Assembly (NCBI GenBank): GCA_041392665.1
Contig: JAWKLQ010000036.1
Span: 1 to 64,000 of the forward strand
From: Flavilitoribacter sp020436695
Lineage (GTDB): Bacteria; Bacteroidota; Bacteroidia; Chitinophagales; Saprospiraceae
Length of the DNA: 64,000 nt
Reading direction: 5' to 3'
In this document: positions 1-8,538 of the stretch, piece after piece
Layout: each line of letters begins with the position of its first letter
Position numbering within the stretch: position 1 is the first letter of the stretch
The notes under the pieces: generated by a model
Database searches by the model: none
The model's input: the letters and a program-made list of their open reading frames with translations, nothing else
Told to the model about the DNA's origin: nothing
Program-made: the position numbers and the translations under genes

Positions 1-510
1 TAACACGCGGCCATATTTGCGTGTGGCTTCCACCATAGCACGCCCTTCTTTGATGGTGTGAGACAGTGGCTTTTCACAATAGACGTCTTTGCCTGCTTTC
101 AGCGCCTGGATGGCGGGAATGGCATGCCAGTGATCGGGCGTAATAACAAGGATACCATCTATATCGTCACGCTCCAGCATTTCTTCATAATTCAGGTATC
201 CTTCCACATTATATCCTTCTACGTCGCGGTGTTCTGTATAGAACGCAGCCACCCGCTCCTGAAAACTTTTGATCTTGGCGGGGAACAGATCGGAGGCAGC
301 TACGATCTGCGCTTCGGTCATGGAGGTGAAGCGCCGGGCCAGGCCTCCGGACTGTTTGCCCAGACCAATGAAGCCCAGGGTGACCCGGTCACTGGGGGCG
401 GTGAAGCCTCGCCCCAGGACGAAGCGGGGAACAATGGTAAAGGCTCCGGCGGTCAGGGCGGTCTGCTTCAGGAAGGTACGCCGGGAAAGCTTGGATCTTT
501 TTTCTGACAT
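1..510 (-). CDS. Gfo/Idh/MocA family oxidoreductase, Tat-exported, 3'-truncated by window edge
   Basis: The frame is open from an ATG at 508-510 on the minus strand to the left edge, so only the first 170 residues are visible. It starts with a twin-arginine signal (SRRTFLK followed by a hydrophobic stretch ending near VPRFVLGRG). A Rossmann NAD(P)-binding fold follows (VTLGFIGLGKQSGG), then DGILVITPDHWHA and the family hallmark GKDVYCEKPLS, which carries the conserved EKP lysine motif. Members oxidise or reduce sugars and sugar derivatives; the Tat signal implies a folded, cofactor-loaded periplasmic enzyme. It is divergent from the DUF1080 gene at 779. In Bacteroidota such pairs fit a 3-keto-glycoside route, in which the oxidoreductase makes the 3-keto sugar and the DUF1080 enzyme cleaves it. 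The substrate cannot be read from the sequence. Confidence 0.93.
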   Translation of the reverse strand, partial: MSEKRSKLSRRTFLKQTALTAGAFTIVPRFVLGRGFTAPSDRVTLGFIGLGKQSGGLARRFTSMTEAQIVAASDLFPAKIKSFQERVAAFYTEHRDVEGYNVEGYLNYEEMLERDDIDGILVITPDHWHAIPAIQALKAGKDVYCEKPLSHTIKEGRAMVEATRKYGRVL

Positions 511-724
511 GGTAAACTTTTTTATTAGTTAGGAAACACAAGTATCAAAAACTTAAATGAGAAGACCAGAGATGATGACCGGAGATACACATAAACGCAA
601 AGTGCAGCTTCAGTGGTAATTTAAAGCTTTTAATAGCACTTCTTAATGATCAAACGCACCTTTCAAAACTACCGGTAGTCTTTCTATAGACGGTCGTAGC
701 CAGGCGCGCCCTGTTTCTTTTCAC

Positions 725-751
725 TTGTAAGTAGAAAATCTTTTATCTTTA
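725..751 (+). promoter_or_regulatory. Bacteroidota-type promoter candidate for the DUF1080 gene
   Basis: A TATCTTTA box at 744-751 matches seven of eight positions of the Bacteroidota -7 consensus TAnnTTTG, with TTG at 725-727 as the -33 element, 16 bases upstream. It lies 27 bases before the ATG at 779. The rest of 511-724 is the spacer between two divergent genes; nothing else was recognised in it. Confidence 0.4.
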
Positions 752-778
752 GACCCTTACCAAAACAAAAGAAAAACC

Positions 779-1819
779 ATGAAAAACCTACCAACCTTAT
801 TGGTCACATTGATCTGTTCTCTGGCCATCAGTTATCAAATTCAGGCTCATTCCTTTGTCAAAATACATGCCACAGGAGAAGATAACGGTTTTTACGGTAT
901 GTGGACGCTCAGCATTGAAGGCGGCAGTGTAGGCTGGCTGGAGGTGCAAAACAACAACGGCTATCTGGATGCCGATCTCCTTTGGGGCGGCGGTAGTGTA
1001 CTGCCTGTAGACAATGTATATTTTGCGGACGATAATACACTGATCGTGACCCGCACCCAGGAGGTGACTGTATCTGGGGAAGGTGCAGCCACGGAACGCA
1101 AACATACGATCACCACTACCCTGAAAATGATCCGGGAAGGAGATAAGCTGGCCGGCTTCATGATGAGCCCCAACCGCAATGGAATGGGTGTACGGACCAC
1201 GGCCTTTACCGGTATGCGCCTGCCGCCGGTTCCCGCTGCACCGGATCTGTCGAAAGCCAAATACAGTGAGCCGATCCACTTGTTCAACGGTAAGAACCTG
1301 GACGGCTGGAAAATGATCAACCCGAAGAGTAAAAACGGCTTTATGGTCGAAAACGGTACGCTCGTAAACAAGCCGGTGCAAGAAGAAGGACATCATGTTT
1401 GGTACGGTAATCTACGCACTGAACAGGAGTTTGAGGATTTCAATCTGAAATTAGACGTCAAGGTACCTTCCGGCAACAATAGCGGTATTTACCTGCGGGG
1501 CATGTACGAGATCCAGGTCTTTGATTCTTACGGTAAGGAGTTGGATTCACACAACATGGGTGCGGTATACAGCCGGATCAAACCAACCGTAGCCGCCGAA
1601 AAGCCGGCCGGAGAATGGCAGTCTTTTGATATTACTCTGTACGACCGCCACATCACGGTAGTATTAAACGGCAAGAAGATCATCGATAATCAGCCGGTAT
1701 ATGGCCCCACTGGCGGCGCTATTATTGCCGATGTTTTTTCACCGGGGCCCATCTATCTACAGGGAGACCACGGTGAGGTGGCTTATCGGAATATTGTGCT
1801 GCGACCTATTGTGAAATAG
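779..1819 (+). CDS. DUF1080 (3-keto-disaccharide hydrolase type) secreted protein
   Basis: The product is 346 residues with a Sec signal peptide (about residues 1-23, ending QIQAHS). Residues about 25-155 form a beta-rich domain (repeated YGMWTLSIEGG / LDADLLWGGG style strands) seen ahead of DUF1080 in some relatives. Residues about 165-345 are the DUF1080 concanavalin-like jelly roll: EPIHLFNGKNLDGWKM, DFNLKLDVKV, NSGIYLRG, YEIQVFDSYG, and a C-terminal GPIYLQGDHGEVAYRNI. Family members bind or hydrolyse keto-disaccharides and act outside the cytoplasm. The gene is divergent from a Tat-exported Gfo/Idh oxidoreductase and convergent with a GH78 rhamnosidase, which supports a role in breaking down glycosides. 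It ends just before a long intergenic hairpin. The family call is firm; enzyme activity is inferred. Confidence 0.9.
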   Translation: MKNLPTLLVTLICSLAISYQIQAHSFVKIHATGEDNGFYGMWTLSIEGGSVGWLEVQNNNGYLDADLLWGGGSVLPVDNVYFADDNTLIVTRTQEVTVSGEGAATERKHTITTTLKMIREGDKLAGFMMSPNRNGMGVRTTAFTGMRLPPVPAAPDLSKAKYSEPIHLFNGKNLDGWKMINPKSKNGFMVENGTLVNKPVQEEGHHVWYGNLRTEQEFEDFNLKLDVKVPSGNNSGIYLRGMYEIQVFDSYGKELDSHNMGAVYSRIKPTVAAEKPAGEWQSFDITLYDRHITVVLNGKKIIDNQPVYGPTGGAIIADVFSPGPIYLQGDHGEVAYRNIVLRPIVK

Positions 1820-1893
1820 TTATTTGCAGTGCTGTAGAGTTGTCGGCATCATGGAATGTGGACAAGTTAACTCAAAGGAGTAAAAGACTCTAC

Positions 1894-1973
1894 TTTCACC
1901 GCGAAGAGCAAAGAACGCAAAGCAACGCTAAGATCTTTGCGAAACTTTGTGGCCTTTGCTCTTGGCGGTGAAA
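1894..1973. repeat. Intergenic word-built hairpin between convergent genes
   Basis: The left arm (1894-1922, key words CACCGCGAAGAGCAAAG and AACGCAAAG) pairs with the right arm (1945-1973, CTTTGTGGCC and TTTGCTCTTGGCGGTG) over 29 bases with about five mismatches. The loop contains GCTAAGATCTTTGCGAAA. The arms are made of short related words. It lies between the stop of the DUF1080 gene (1819) and the stop of the GH78 gene (2020), so it could act as a bidirectional terminator. Confidence 0.75.
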
Positions 1974-2019
1974 AACACTTCCTGTTTTGAATCCGCTCGC
2001 TAAACGGGTAGGAAACTCC

Positions 2020-3299
2020 TTATTCCACCGGAGAAACCAGGATCGTATACATCCCTTCATCCAAAAGAAATTTTTCCTTTTCCACCCCGGATATCACTTT
2101 CGGCTCGCCTGCGGTCTCTTTTCTGCTGATCGCTATCTGCTGCGTTTCAGTAAGCGGTAAGGCAATTTCTGCTGTGCTCCCCTTTGGAATATTCACTTCA
2201 TAGCGATAAGCATTCGCCTGTGTTTTTTGCCAGTTAGATACAATTGGCCCATTAGGAGATCGGTAGGTGCAATTGACAAAATCCAGCCCATCCGGCATGG
2301 ATGGCGCCAGCGTGAACCGTTCAAAGCCGGGCTTTTCCGGATCGGGACGGATACCGGCCAGCCAACGGTAGTACCATTCCGTTACTGTTCCGAACATGGG
2401 ATGGCAATTGGAATAGGTATTGTCACTCTCTTTCCAGGTTTCCCAAATGGTGGTGGCACCCCGATCGATCATATGGCCCCAACCGGGATAGGCGGTGCTG
2501 TTGACAATATCGAAAACGACATCCGGTGAGAGGTGTTCAGACAAAGTCTCCAATACATACTTGGTACCGAAGATGCCGGTGATAAAATGTCCGGCAGGAC
2601 CATTTTGGACGGCCTGAAGCAAAGAATCAGTAGCAGCCGGGATCTCATCGTCGGGAATGATGTCATGATAGAGCAGGGTGGCGAACAGGGTTTGCCGGTT
2701 GATCTTTTCCGTTACCGGTTGATCCCAGTATTTTGCTTTTATCAACTGTTGCAAATGAGTAGCCAGTTGATCATATTTCTGTTCGTTCGGTTGGTCATCC
2801 ATCAATGCGGCAAAGGTTTTCATGATGCGGGCACACTGCAGGTGATGGCCGGTCCCGATCAGACCTACGGGCACTGGCTCCAGCGATTCATGGTCGCTCA
2901 ACCCATGGTCGACCATTCCTTCTGGGTGGATGCGGGCTACTTTATCCATCCACTCCTTATCCAGGTCGTAAAGCTCTCTGATGATGTCGGTATCGTTGTA
3001 GTAGAGGTAGAGATAGTACTGCGTGATCAGGAAGGCGGATTCCCAACTGATGCCGCAGTATTGGATACCGACGAAGGGGGCCGTATCGATAAATACGGAA
3101 TCTTTCATGGCATCCACCCAGTCATATATGGTTTTGCGGTAAAAGTCCTGCATGTCAAAATTGTACATGAACGACTCATTGGTGGCATTGAGGTCTCCGC
3201 CGTAACCGAATTTCTCCCGGGCCGGGCAGTCGGACTGCACACTCACCAAATTGGCCCGGAAAGTGCGTTGGGTAGCTTCCTGAATAGCGTTCAGTAACT
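2020..3299 (-). CDS. Alpha-L-rhamnosidase (GH78), C-terminal catalytic part, separated by a frameshift
   Basis: This frame holds the GH78 (alpha/alpha)6-barrel and the C-terminal beta-sandwich. Reading from about 3299 it gives ELLNAIQEATQRTF, then VQSDCPAREKFGYGGD, where the Asp, Glu and Asp spaced D-x4-E-x6-D match the catalytic acidic triad of GH78 enzymes. ATTIWETWKE carries the Glu expected as general base. The C-terminal sandwich has YRSPNGPIVSNWQ and ends in a short beta tail. No good start codon precedes this frame: an internal GTG at 3247-3249 would remove the conserved LLNAIQEAT segment. It is therefore best read as the second half of the gene starting at 4445, joined by one missing base near 3298-3305. 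All catalytic residues lie in this half. It would hydrolyse terminal alpha-L-rhamnose if expressed as one chain. Confidence 0.88.
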
Positions 3300-4445
3300 C
3301 AGAAGAGCAGTGGCAAAAATATTATCACTTTCCAGATTAGAATGCATGAACAGCCCTTTGATATCCGACAGTTCCGGCTTTTCCTTCAAACCCTTTATTT
3401 CCATATAGCGGTAGGTGTGGTAGGTGAATTCAGGCTCAAACCACTGACTCGCTTCATCATTGAGGATATAACTATCCGTTTGCCAGGCAATATCCGGTGC
3501 TCCGGGACCACCGGTGCCTTTTCGTTTGATCTGACCGATCACTGAGGTCATGGGGTTAAGCGTTCCGTCTTCATAAAGCCGCTCGCCAAATCTGAATACG
3601 ATGGTATCGCCGGCACTACCGGATAATTTGATCCGATAAGTACCGGTAAAATTTACACCCATATCCACCATCCAGGTATCCTGATCCAGAGCCGTAACTA
3701 ATATGGGGTCGATCTCCTGCGTGATCTGAACTCCCGGGAAAAAAGCCTTTTGTAACTGTCCACCGGGCCCGGGTCCCTGCCGGGCGGGTTGCCATGAGCC
3801 GGCATCGAAACCCGGACTATTCCAATGGTCGAGCTCTTTACGAGCATCGTAGGCGACACCCAGATAAACGCTGTTCTTCAGCAGCGGGCCATAGGTGTAT
3901 TTCCAGCTAGTATCAGAAACGATCTCTTCTGATGTACCGTTTGCGTAGGTGATGACCAACTTGGCCAAGAAAGTCGGCTTTCCAACCGCGGCGAGATCCT
4001 CCCTCAGATTTCGATGTCCCCATTTTCGCAGTGGCAGGGGGTTGTAGAAACCGTTGCCCAGGGCTACACCCAGGCAATTTCCTCCCTGCTCCATAAGAGC
4101 GGTCACGTCATATTCCGTATAGTAGATCCTTTTGCTGAAATCGGTCCAGGCGGGATCGAGTACATTATTACCAATGGGCTTTTCGTTTAGTGAAGCTTTA
4201 TAATAACCAGCCGCCGTAATGAAAAGTGTGGCCTTTTCGATGGCCTGATCTACCTCGAAATCTTTCCGGAAAAGTGGTGCCGGCTGATCAAGATAGAAAA
4301 GTGAATCGGCGGCCGGTAGTTCGCGATCATCTTCGATCCACTGGGCGTTACCGGTCTCAAAAACAGCTTCCGTCTCCGTTTCATTCGGAATGGATTGACA
4401 GGCGATCAGCGAAAAGAAAAGGATGGCAATTCTAAAATTGGACAT
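3291..4445 (-). CDS. Alpha-L-rhamnosidase (GH78), N-terminal part, lipoprotein, ends at a frameshift
   Basis: The product is 384 residues. It begins with a lipoprotein signal (FFSLIACQS, lipobox LIAC), so the enzyme would be membrane anchored. Residues about 60-235 are the GH78 N-terminal beta-sandwich (APLFRKDFEV, AAGYYKASLNEKPIGN, LDPAWTDFSKRIYYTEYDVT, LGVALGNGFYNP). Residues about 250-375 are the second sandwich (DMGVNFTGTYRIKL, FEPEFTYHTYRYMEIKGL, SDIKGLFMHSNL). The frame then runs into SDNIFATALLSY and stops, exactly where the catalytic barrel should begin with an ELLNAIQEAT-type helix that is present in the next frame. The next gene downstream on this strand is its own continuation; DUF3472 lies upstream with a 57-base gap, so the two probably share a transcript. 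The frameshift could be a real mutation or an assembly error. Confidence 0.88.
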   Translation of the reverse strand: MSNFRIAILFFSLIACQSIPNETETEAVFETGNAQWIEDDRELPAADSLFYLDQPAPLFRKDFEVDQAIEKATLFITAAGYYKASLNEKPIGNNVLDPAWTDFSKRIYYTEYDVTALMEQGGNCLGVALGNGFYNPLPLRKWGHRNLREDLAAVGKPTFLAKLVITYANGTSEEIVSDTSWKYTYGPLLKNSVYLGVAYDARKELDHWNSPGFDAGSWQPARQGPGPGGQLQKAFFPGVQITQEIDPILVTALDQDTWMVDMGVNFTGTYRIKLSGSAGDTIVFRFGERLYEDGTLNPMTSVIGQIKRKGTGGPGAPDIAWQTDSYILNDEASQWFEPEFTYHTYRYMEIKGLKEKPELSDIKGLFMHSNLESDNIFATALLSY

Positions 4446-4502
4446 ATTGGAAAGGTTTTAGGCTCCGGTCATCGGAAATATCGTTAACTCAGACTGCTTC
4501 GA

Positions 4503-5816
4503 TCACGGTAAGGCATCCAGATCTAATGCCGGAGTTTTGCCCGTAGCTGTGCGTTTGAAATCGGTATCGATAGCTGTCGTTTCACTGAAGAAACCGCAGT
4601 TGTGGAGCACAAAGGCGTTGTTTTGCAGCCCGCCCTGATAATCCAGTCGATTACCTTTGCGGGCAGTGGCATCGGCGGTAAAGCGGGCCTCGGTCAACTC
4701 ATGCCATTGGCCGCCGGTATCGCGTACCCATTGGTTGCCGTAGCGGGCAAAGCGGGAAATGACGCCGGTTTCGGGAATGAAATTTTCCAGAAAAGAATAT
4801 AGTCCGGTGAGATAGGTGTTGGTCTGCGGGCGACGCCAGGAGGCGATAAGCTGCCAGTTGCCGGTTTCGGGGGCAAAGAACCAGGCCGTATAATCGGTAT
4901 GACCCGGAGTAGATGGATGCCCACGCAAAAGGAAACGATAGGTATTGCCCGCCCGCCAGGGATAGCGCAGATAGCTTTGTCCGCCGGAGCCTTCGTTCCC
5001 AAACTCGCCGGTATAGACATCCGGACCTTTTTTCAATAACACGATCTTTTGATCTTCGGGAATATCATTGGGATTGTCGGTCTGAAAAGGGCTCCAAACG
5101 GAGAAAAGTATGCGCCGTTCGACATTGGAATTAACCTGAAAACCAAAATAACCTTCCCCGAATCCGTTAGCCATGAAATACGAACCGATAACGTCCTGCC
5201 CTTCTGGAACGGTGACCTCATTGTAAAACCATTCTACCTGAGGGATAGGATCTGCCTGAGGATACCACAGATGCACGGACGGACCGCGACGACCCCAGTA
5301 GAATTCGTCTTTAATGTAGTGCACTTCTCCCTGAGCCGCCTCCCCGGTGATAAATACGGTTTCTACTTCGGCAAATTCGGGACCTGTGCGGTTCACTCCC
5401 CGCAGGTCCAGTCGCTGATAGCCGGGCTGTGTCACTTCAAAAGTGCCGATCGGAATGAGCTGCCAATCGGTGTTGTTGAGGATAATAGTTTTAGTTTTTC
5501 CAGCAAGAGTACATTGTAGTTCAGAAGCGCCACTTTGTACGCGGGCACGCATTGCAAGTTGAAGACTACCGGTGTGGGATAGGTGAAAATAAACGCCTAC
5601 GGTGTGCACCGGGTCCGACCAGCCGGTAAGTCCCGTTTCCCGGATCAGATCAGCTGAAGCGGACGGATCATCAACTATCCAGGCGTTGCCGGCCAGGGGT
5701 ATGTCAATATCCCAGGAGACGATATCCTCTGGTTTACTGTTGACTCTCATAGGGCCTTCCGTGGCACAGGCCGGTAGTAGTAAGCATAGCAGCAGGTAGG
5801 TGCTTATTTGTTTCAT
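4503..5816 (-). CDS. DUF3472 domain lipoprotein (with N-terminal DUF5077-like domain)
   Basis: The product is 437 residues with a lipoprotein signal (LLLPACATEG). Residues about 35-165 look like the DUF5077 beta-sandwich (IPLAGNAWIVDDP, VGVYFHLSHTGSLQLAMRARV, DWQLIPIGTFEV). Residues about 175-380 look like DUF3472 (SVHLWYPQA, VEWFYNEVTVPEG, SYFMANGFGEGYFGFQVNS, ILFSVWSPFQTD, GGQSYLRYPWRAGNTYRFLLRG, WFFAPETGNWQLIASWRRP). Proteins with this pair occur in polysaccharide-utilisation settings in Bacteroidota; no enzymatic activity is established that I can name. It sits directly upstream of the GH78 rhamnosidase on the same strand (57-base gap), suggesting a joint role in handling a rhamnose-containing glycan at the cell envelope. 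Confidence 0.85.
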   Translation of the reverse strand: MKQISTYLLLCLLLPACATEGPMRVNSKPEDIVSWDIDIPLAGNAWIVDDPSASADLIRETGLTGWSDPVHTVGVYFHLSHTGSLQLAMRARVQSGASELQCTLAGKTKTIILNNTDWQLIPIGTFEVTQPGYQRLDLRGVNRTGPEFAEVETVFITGEAAQGEVHYIKDEFYWGRRGPSVHLWYPQADPIPQVEWFYNEVTVPEGQDVIGSYFMANGFGEGYFGFQVNSNVERRILFSVWSPFQTDNPNDIPEDQKIVLLKKGPDVYTGEFGNEGSGGQSYLRYPWRAGNTYRFLLRGHPSTPGHTDYTAWFFAPETGNWQLIASWRRPQTNTYLTGLYSFLENFIPETGVISRFARYGNQWVRDTGGQWHELTEARFTADATARKGNRLDYQGGLQNNAFVLHNCGFFSETTAIDTDFKRTATGKTPALDLDALP

Positions 5817-6239
5817 TTTCCGCTTTTGCGAAGAAAGCTAGTGAAAATATCGATAATGGGGCTGCTAAATTGGTTTACAGATGATTCTACTACATGCTAT
5901 AATAGTTAACAGCTCTTCTCTATCTTATTTAAACCTCCTTTTTCACAAGCTTGCCAATCGATAAATGATTTTCATAGATTATACCGGGTTTCACATTCTC
6001 TTAACGCTCGTTAATACCCGCTGAAACACGAAGAAGAATATATTCACTTTTTAACAATTCGTTGTTTATAAAGAAAATAAGTCTCCGATTGCTGCCACAG
6101 CATTATTATTTTCACTCTTTCCCAACTCAAATCCTGTTAATTCCCGCTAAGCTTGGTTAAACTTGGTTTAAAGGACCTGATTTTCCCGGAAAGTCGCTGT
6201 TAAGAAGCGTCTTAATAGTAGAATACAAAATCAGGCAAT
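5817..6239. other. AT-rich intergenic region between divergent genes
   Basis: This 423-base gap separates two divergent start codons, so both promoters must lie here. It is AT-rich. No open frame, RNA gene, strong hairpin or convincing TAnnTTTG box was recognised. Confidence 0.5.
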
Positions 6240-7199
6240 ATGAAAAAATTAATCCTTTGGGGGCTGTTATCGATAATCGGGCTCTCAGCAAGTTACGCGC
6301 AACACCGCACCGAGCGCACCGGATATGAAGGTGATTACTTCAGTCTGGAAGGTGCACTGGATCTGTTCAAGCAATCCACCTCTTTGAGAGATTTCGAAAG
6401 GAGACTCAATACCAGAGATAACTGGGTGAATAACCTGGACCTGAACTACGACGGCCGTACCGACTACATCCGGGTAGAACACCGGAGAGACGGTAATTTT
6501 CACGCCATCATCCTGCAGGCCCTGGTCGACCGGTATGATATTCAGGATGTAGCCGTTATCGAAATTGAAGTGATCAGACGGGGAGAAGCTGTACTGCAGA
6601 TCATCGGCGATGAGGATCTCTACGGACAGGAAGTGTATGTAGAACCCTTAGAAGGATACTCCGACAGCAGAAGCGGATATGATCGCGACTACGGCGATTA
6701 TGTCAACGTATATTACTGGAGACCGGTGCAGTATATTTTGGGTCGTCAATACCGGGTCTATAGTTCGCCTTACTACTGGCATTACTATCCAACCTGGTGG
6801 AACCCCTGGAGACCCTATGCCTGGGATGTTTTCCGTCCTCGTATCGTCGTTTATGTTAATTACTATCGCATTGTGCCGAGACTGCGGGTAGTTCGGGTAC
6901 ACAATTTTTATCGCCCCTATCGTACGTACTGCAATCCGGTAGTGCAACGCGCTAATGAGGTCCGCGTCAGTCACGGTAGAGCGCCGATCCATCGCCCGGA
7001 ACCAAATTATCAAAGGGAGAGGATTTCCGGCCGTGATCAGGAGCGGGAAAATGTAGTGGAACGCTCCAGGACAGACGCCCGTAACGACGCGCGTGTGCAA
7101 GATCCGTCTGTGAGTAGAAACCGGACGCCCTCTACAACGGAGCAAGCTGAAGGTAGAAGCAGCACTTCCCGGAACGACCGGGGGATTATGGTTCAGTAA
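6240..7199 (+). CDS. Secreted Tyr/Trp/Arg-rich protein of unknown function, probably frameshifted near its end
   Basis: The product is 319 residues with a Sec signal peptide (residues 1-20, ending SASYAQ). Residues about 25-130 form a compact domain (DLFKQSTSLRDFERRLNT, LDLNYDGRTDYIRVEHRRDG, IIGDEDLYGQEVYVEPLE), where DLNYDGRTDYI resembles a calcium-binding-like Asp-rich loop. Residues about 140-235 are very rich in Tyr, Trp and Arg (VNVYYWRPVQYIL, YWHYYPTWWNPWRPYAWDVF). The tail is Arg/Ser/Thr-rich. The frame stops just after a run of five G (7180-7184); with a sixth G the next frame continues to 7750 with the same composition. The N-terminal part resembles small secreted Bacteroidota proteins with a conserved Tyr/Trp core, but I do not recognise a named family. 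Downstream is a strong terminator at 7828-7870. Confidence 0.75.
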   Translation: MKKLILWGLLSIIGLSASYAQHRTERTGYEGDYFSLEGALDLFKQSTSLRDFERRLNTRDNWVNNLDLNYDGRTDYIRVEHRRDGNFHAIILQALVDRYDIQDVAVIEIEVIRRGEAVLQIIGDEDLYGQEVYVEPLEGYSDSRSGYDRDYGDYVNVYYWRPVQYILGRQYRVYSSPYYWHYYPTWWNPWRPYAWDVFRPRIVVYVNYYRIVPRLRVVRVHNFYRPYRTYCNPVVQRANEVRVSHGRAPIHRPEPNYQRERISGRDQERENVVERSRTDARNDARVQDPSVSRNRTPSTTEQAEGRSSTSRNDRGIMVQ

Positions 7200-7750
7200 G
7201 CAACCCGGGCCGGGCCCGCACTACTGATGGCGCCGATACGCCACGGCAAAGTTCATCCGTTGAAAAGCGGAATACTCCGACTTACGAGCAGAAGAGAGAC
7301 AGAACTACGGTACCGGATGTAAGTCGTCCATCCCGCAATACGACTACCCGACCGAGCACGACCAGTCGCTCTTCCGATACGGGCCGGACGTCGACTGGAA
7401 CAAGAGAAAAAATTACCACCCGACCGGAGTCTGGCGGGAGTACACCATCGCGGGTAAATCAGCCGTCGCGGAACCAGACCAGCCGCTCTTCCGACTCCGG
7501 CCGGATATCAACTGGAAGCAGAGAGCAGATCTCTACCCGGTCAGAGTCCGGCAGAAGTACGTCTCCGAGAGTAAGTCAGCCTTCACGTAATCAAACCAGT
7601 CGCTCGAGTACTTCAAATAATTCCGGAGCGCGCACGCGTTCATCTACCACGGAGCGGAAACCGTCGGTAAGTACTCAGAAGTCGACACCGGCCCGGAGCT
7701 CGAATACTAAGAGCAGTAGCTCCAGGAGTAGAAGAGGAGGTGGCGAGTAA
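7185..7750 (+). pseudogene. Frameshifted C-terminal continuation of the preceding gene (Ser/Arg/Thr repeat tail)
   Basis: Moving one frame at the G run (7180-7184), translation continues DYGSVSNPGRARTTDG and stays open to a TAA at 7748-7750, about 188 codons. The composition is nearly all Ser, Arg, Thr, Gln and Gly, as in the last part of the upstream frame, and codon usage looks like real coding sequence. Repeated blocks read QPSRNQTSRSSDSGR. The continuation has no start codon of its own, so it is the missing tail of the gene at 6240, giving about 503 residues if joined. The basic, low-complexity tail suggests binding to an acidic surface polymer, which is inference. Confidence 0.75.
7361..7620 (+). 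repeat. 117-bp in-frame tandem repeat (39 residues)
   Basis: The anchor ACCAGYCGCTC occurs at 7361, 7478 and 7595, exactly 117 bases apart. Two full units plus a partial third are present. Each unit encodes TSRSSDxGRxSTGxREx, then a Thr/Arg/Ser stretch, then a QPSRNQ block. A more diverged partial unit precedes it from about 7319. The length is a multiple of three, so copy-number changes would preserve the frame of the tail. Confidence 0.85.
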
Positions 7751-7827
7751 CACGTATTGGCAGACCACTGACTAGCGGATAACTCTTTATTTGTCTTATA
7801 TCTGTTTTGCGTATCCCTTCCGAATGT

Positions 7828-7870
7828 TAGCCGCCCGCCAGATCGAGAGTGAAGGCGGGCGGCTATTTTT
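7828..7870 (+). terminator. Rho-independent terminator
   Basis: A 12-bp perfect stem, TAGCCGCCCGCC (7828-7839) with GGCGGGCGGCTA (7854-7865), has a 14-base loop and is followed by TTTTTT. It terminates the repeat-tail gene ending at 7750. A GTG-initiated frame that would begin inside this hairpin is therefore not the start of the next gene. Confidence 0.85.
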
Positions 7871-7983
7871 TGGCATTTCAGATCTGGTTCCATGAATTTC
7901 TGGTTCTACCCTATCTTTTGCTCTTGAGTAAGTCAGCGTATTTGACATTTTTTCAGAAATTTATATCGCCTCAATCTGAAAAA

Positions 7984-8508
7984 ATGACATTGAAAATCAG
8001 GAGAATATATAAAGAAAAGGAAGCTAAACGCCCGATTAGGATGGTGACCCAGCCTCGCAGTTTAACATTTCGGCAGCCTTTGGCTATTTATCTTGTCATC
8101 GCTATTGACAAGTATATTTTCCGAAAGATCGAAGATCTTTTCATTAAAAATAAACACTGGATTACTTATGAGTCAGGGAAGTTTGAAGTGGATGGTGAGG
8201 AAGGAAAGCGTATCTATCAATTGAATAGAACCGGCTCATTGGTGATCAGCTACCACAAACTGAAATATGAAAACAGTACTGCGGAATATGACTTTTTCCT
8301 GTCAACCATTTCTTTTATTTACGATCAACAGGAAGTAAAATTATTTTTTCTCACTTCCAAAAAGAGCTATCTGAAATTATGTAGTGCATTATATCAGGAT
8401 GGGATCGTATTCAAGGAATACTTTAGTCGAAGAAGAGTATTCCTGGGGCGTACGCCCAAGTACAAAGAGATCCAGCAGTTGAAGGCAAAATACGGGTTTG
8501 ACTGGTAG
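7984..8508 (+). CDS. Hypothetical protein, 174 aa
   Basis: I do not recognise this protein. The ATG at 7984 is preferred because the longer frame starts at a GTG inside the terminator at 7828-7870. The product is basic and aromatic-rich (KIRRIYKEKEAKRPIRM, LAIYLVIAIDKYIFRKIEDLF, KNKHWITYESGKFEVDGEEG, FFLTSKKSYLKLCSALYQDG, LKAKYGFDW). It has no signal peptide and no clear transmembrane segment after residue 1 of this start. Even mixing of strands and helices suggests a folded cytoplasmic domain. It is convergent with the cytosine deaminase gene at 8539, 30 bases away. Confidence 0.6.
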   Translation: MTLKIRRIYKEKEAKRPIRMVTQPRSLTFRQPLAIYLVIAIDKYIFRKIEDLFIKNKHWITYESGKFEVDGEEGKRIYQLNRTGSLVISYHKLKYENSTAEYDFFLSTISFIYDQQEVKLFFLTSKKSYLKLCSALYQDGIVFKEYFSRRRVFLGRTPKYKEIQQLKAKYGFDW

Positions 8509-8538
8509 GAGCGTTTTAATCAATTAAATCAGCAGTCT

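Noticed and set aside
2533..3297. A 254-residue plus-strand frame over the rhamnosidase
   Set aside because: It has no family pattern, while the minus strand carries a complete GH78 catalytic domain.
3285..3310. Programmed ribosomal frameshift in the rhamnosidase
   Set aside because: No slippery heptamer or downstream structure was recognised, and GH78 enzymes do not use frameshifting.
5049..5519. A 156-residue plus-strand frame over the DUF3472 gene
   Set aside because: It is antisense to a well-supported lipoprotein gene and has no recognisable features.
7361..7620. Possible CRISPR or non-coding satellite
   Set aside because: The 117-bp repeat keeps an open frame continuous with the upstream gene and encodes Ser/Arg blocks, so it is a coding repeat.
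7849..7983. GTG extension upstream of the hypothetical protein at 7984
   Set aside because: It begins inside a strong rho-independent terminator; the ATG at 7984 is preferred.
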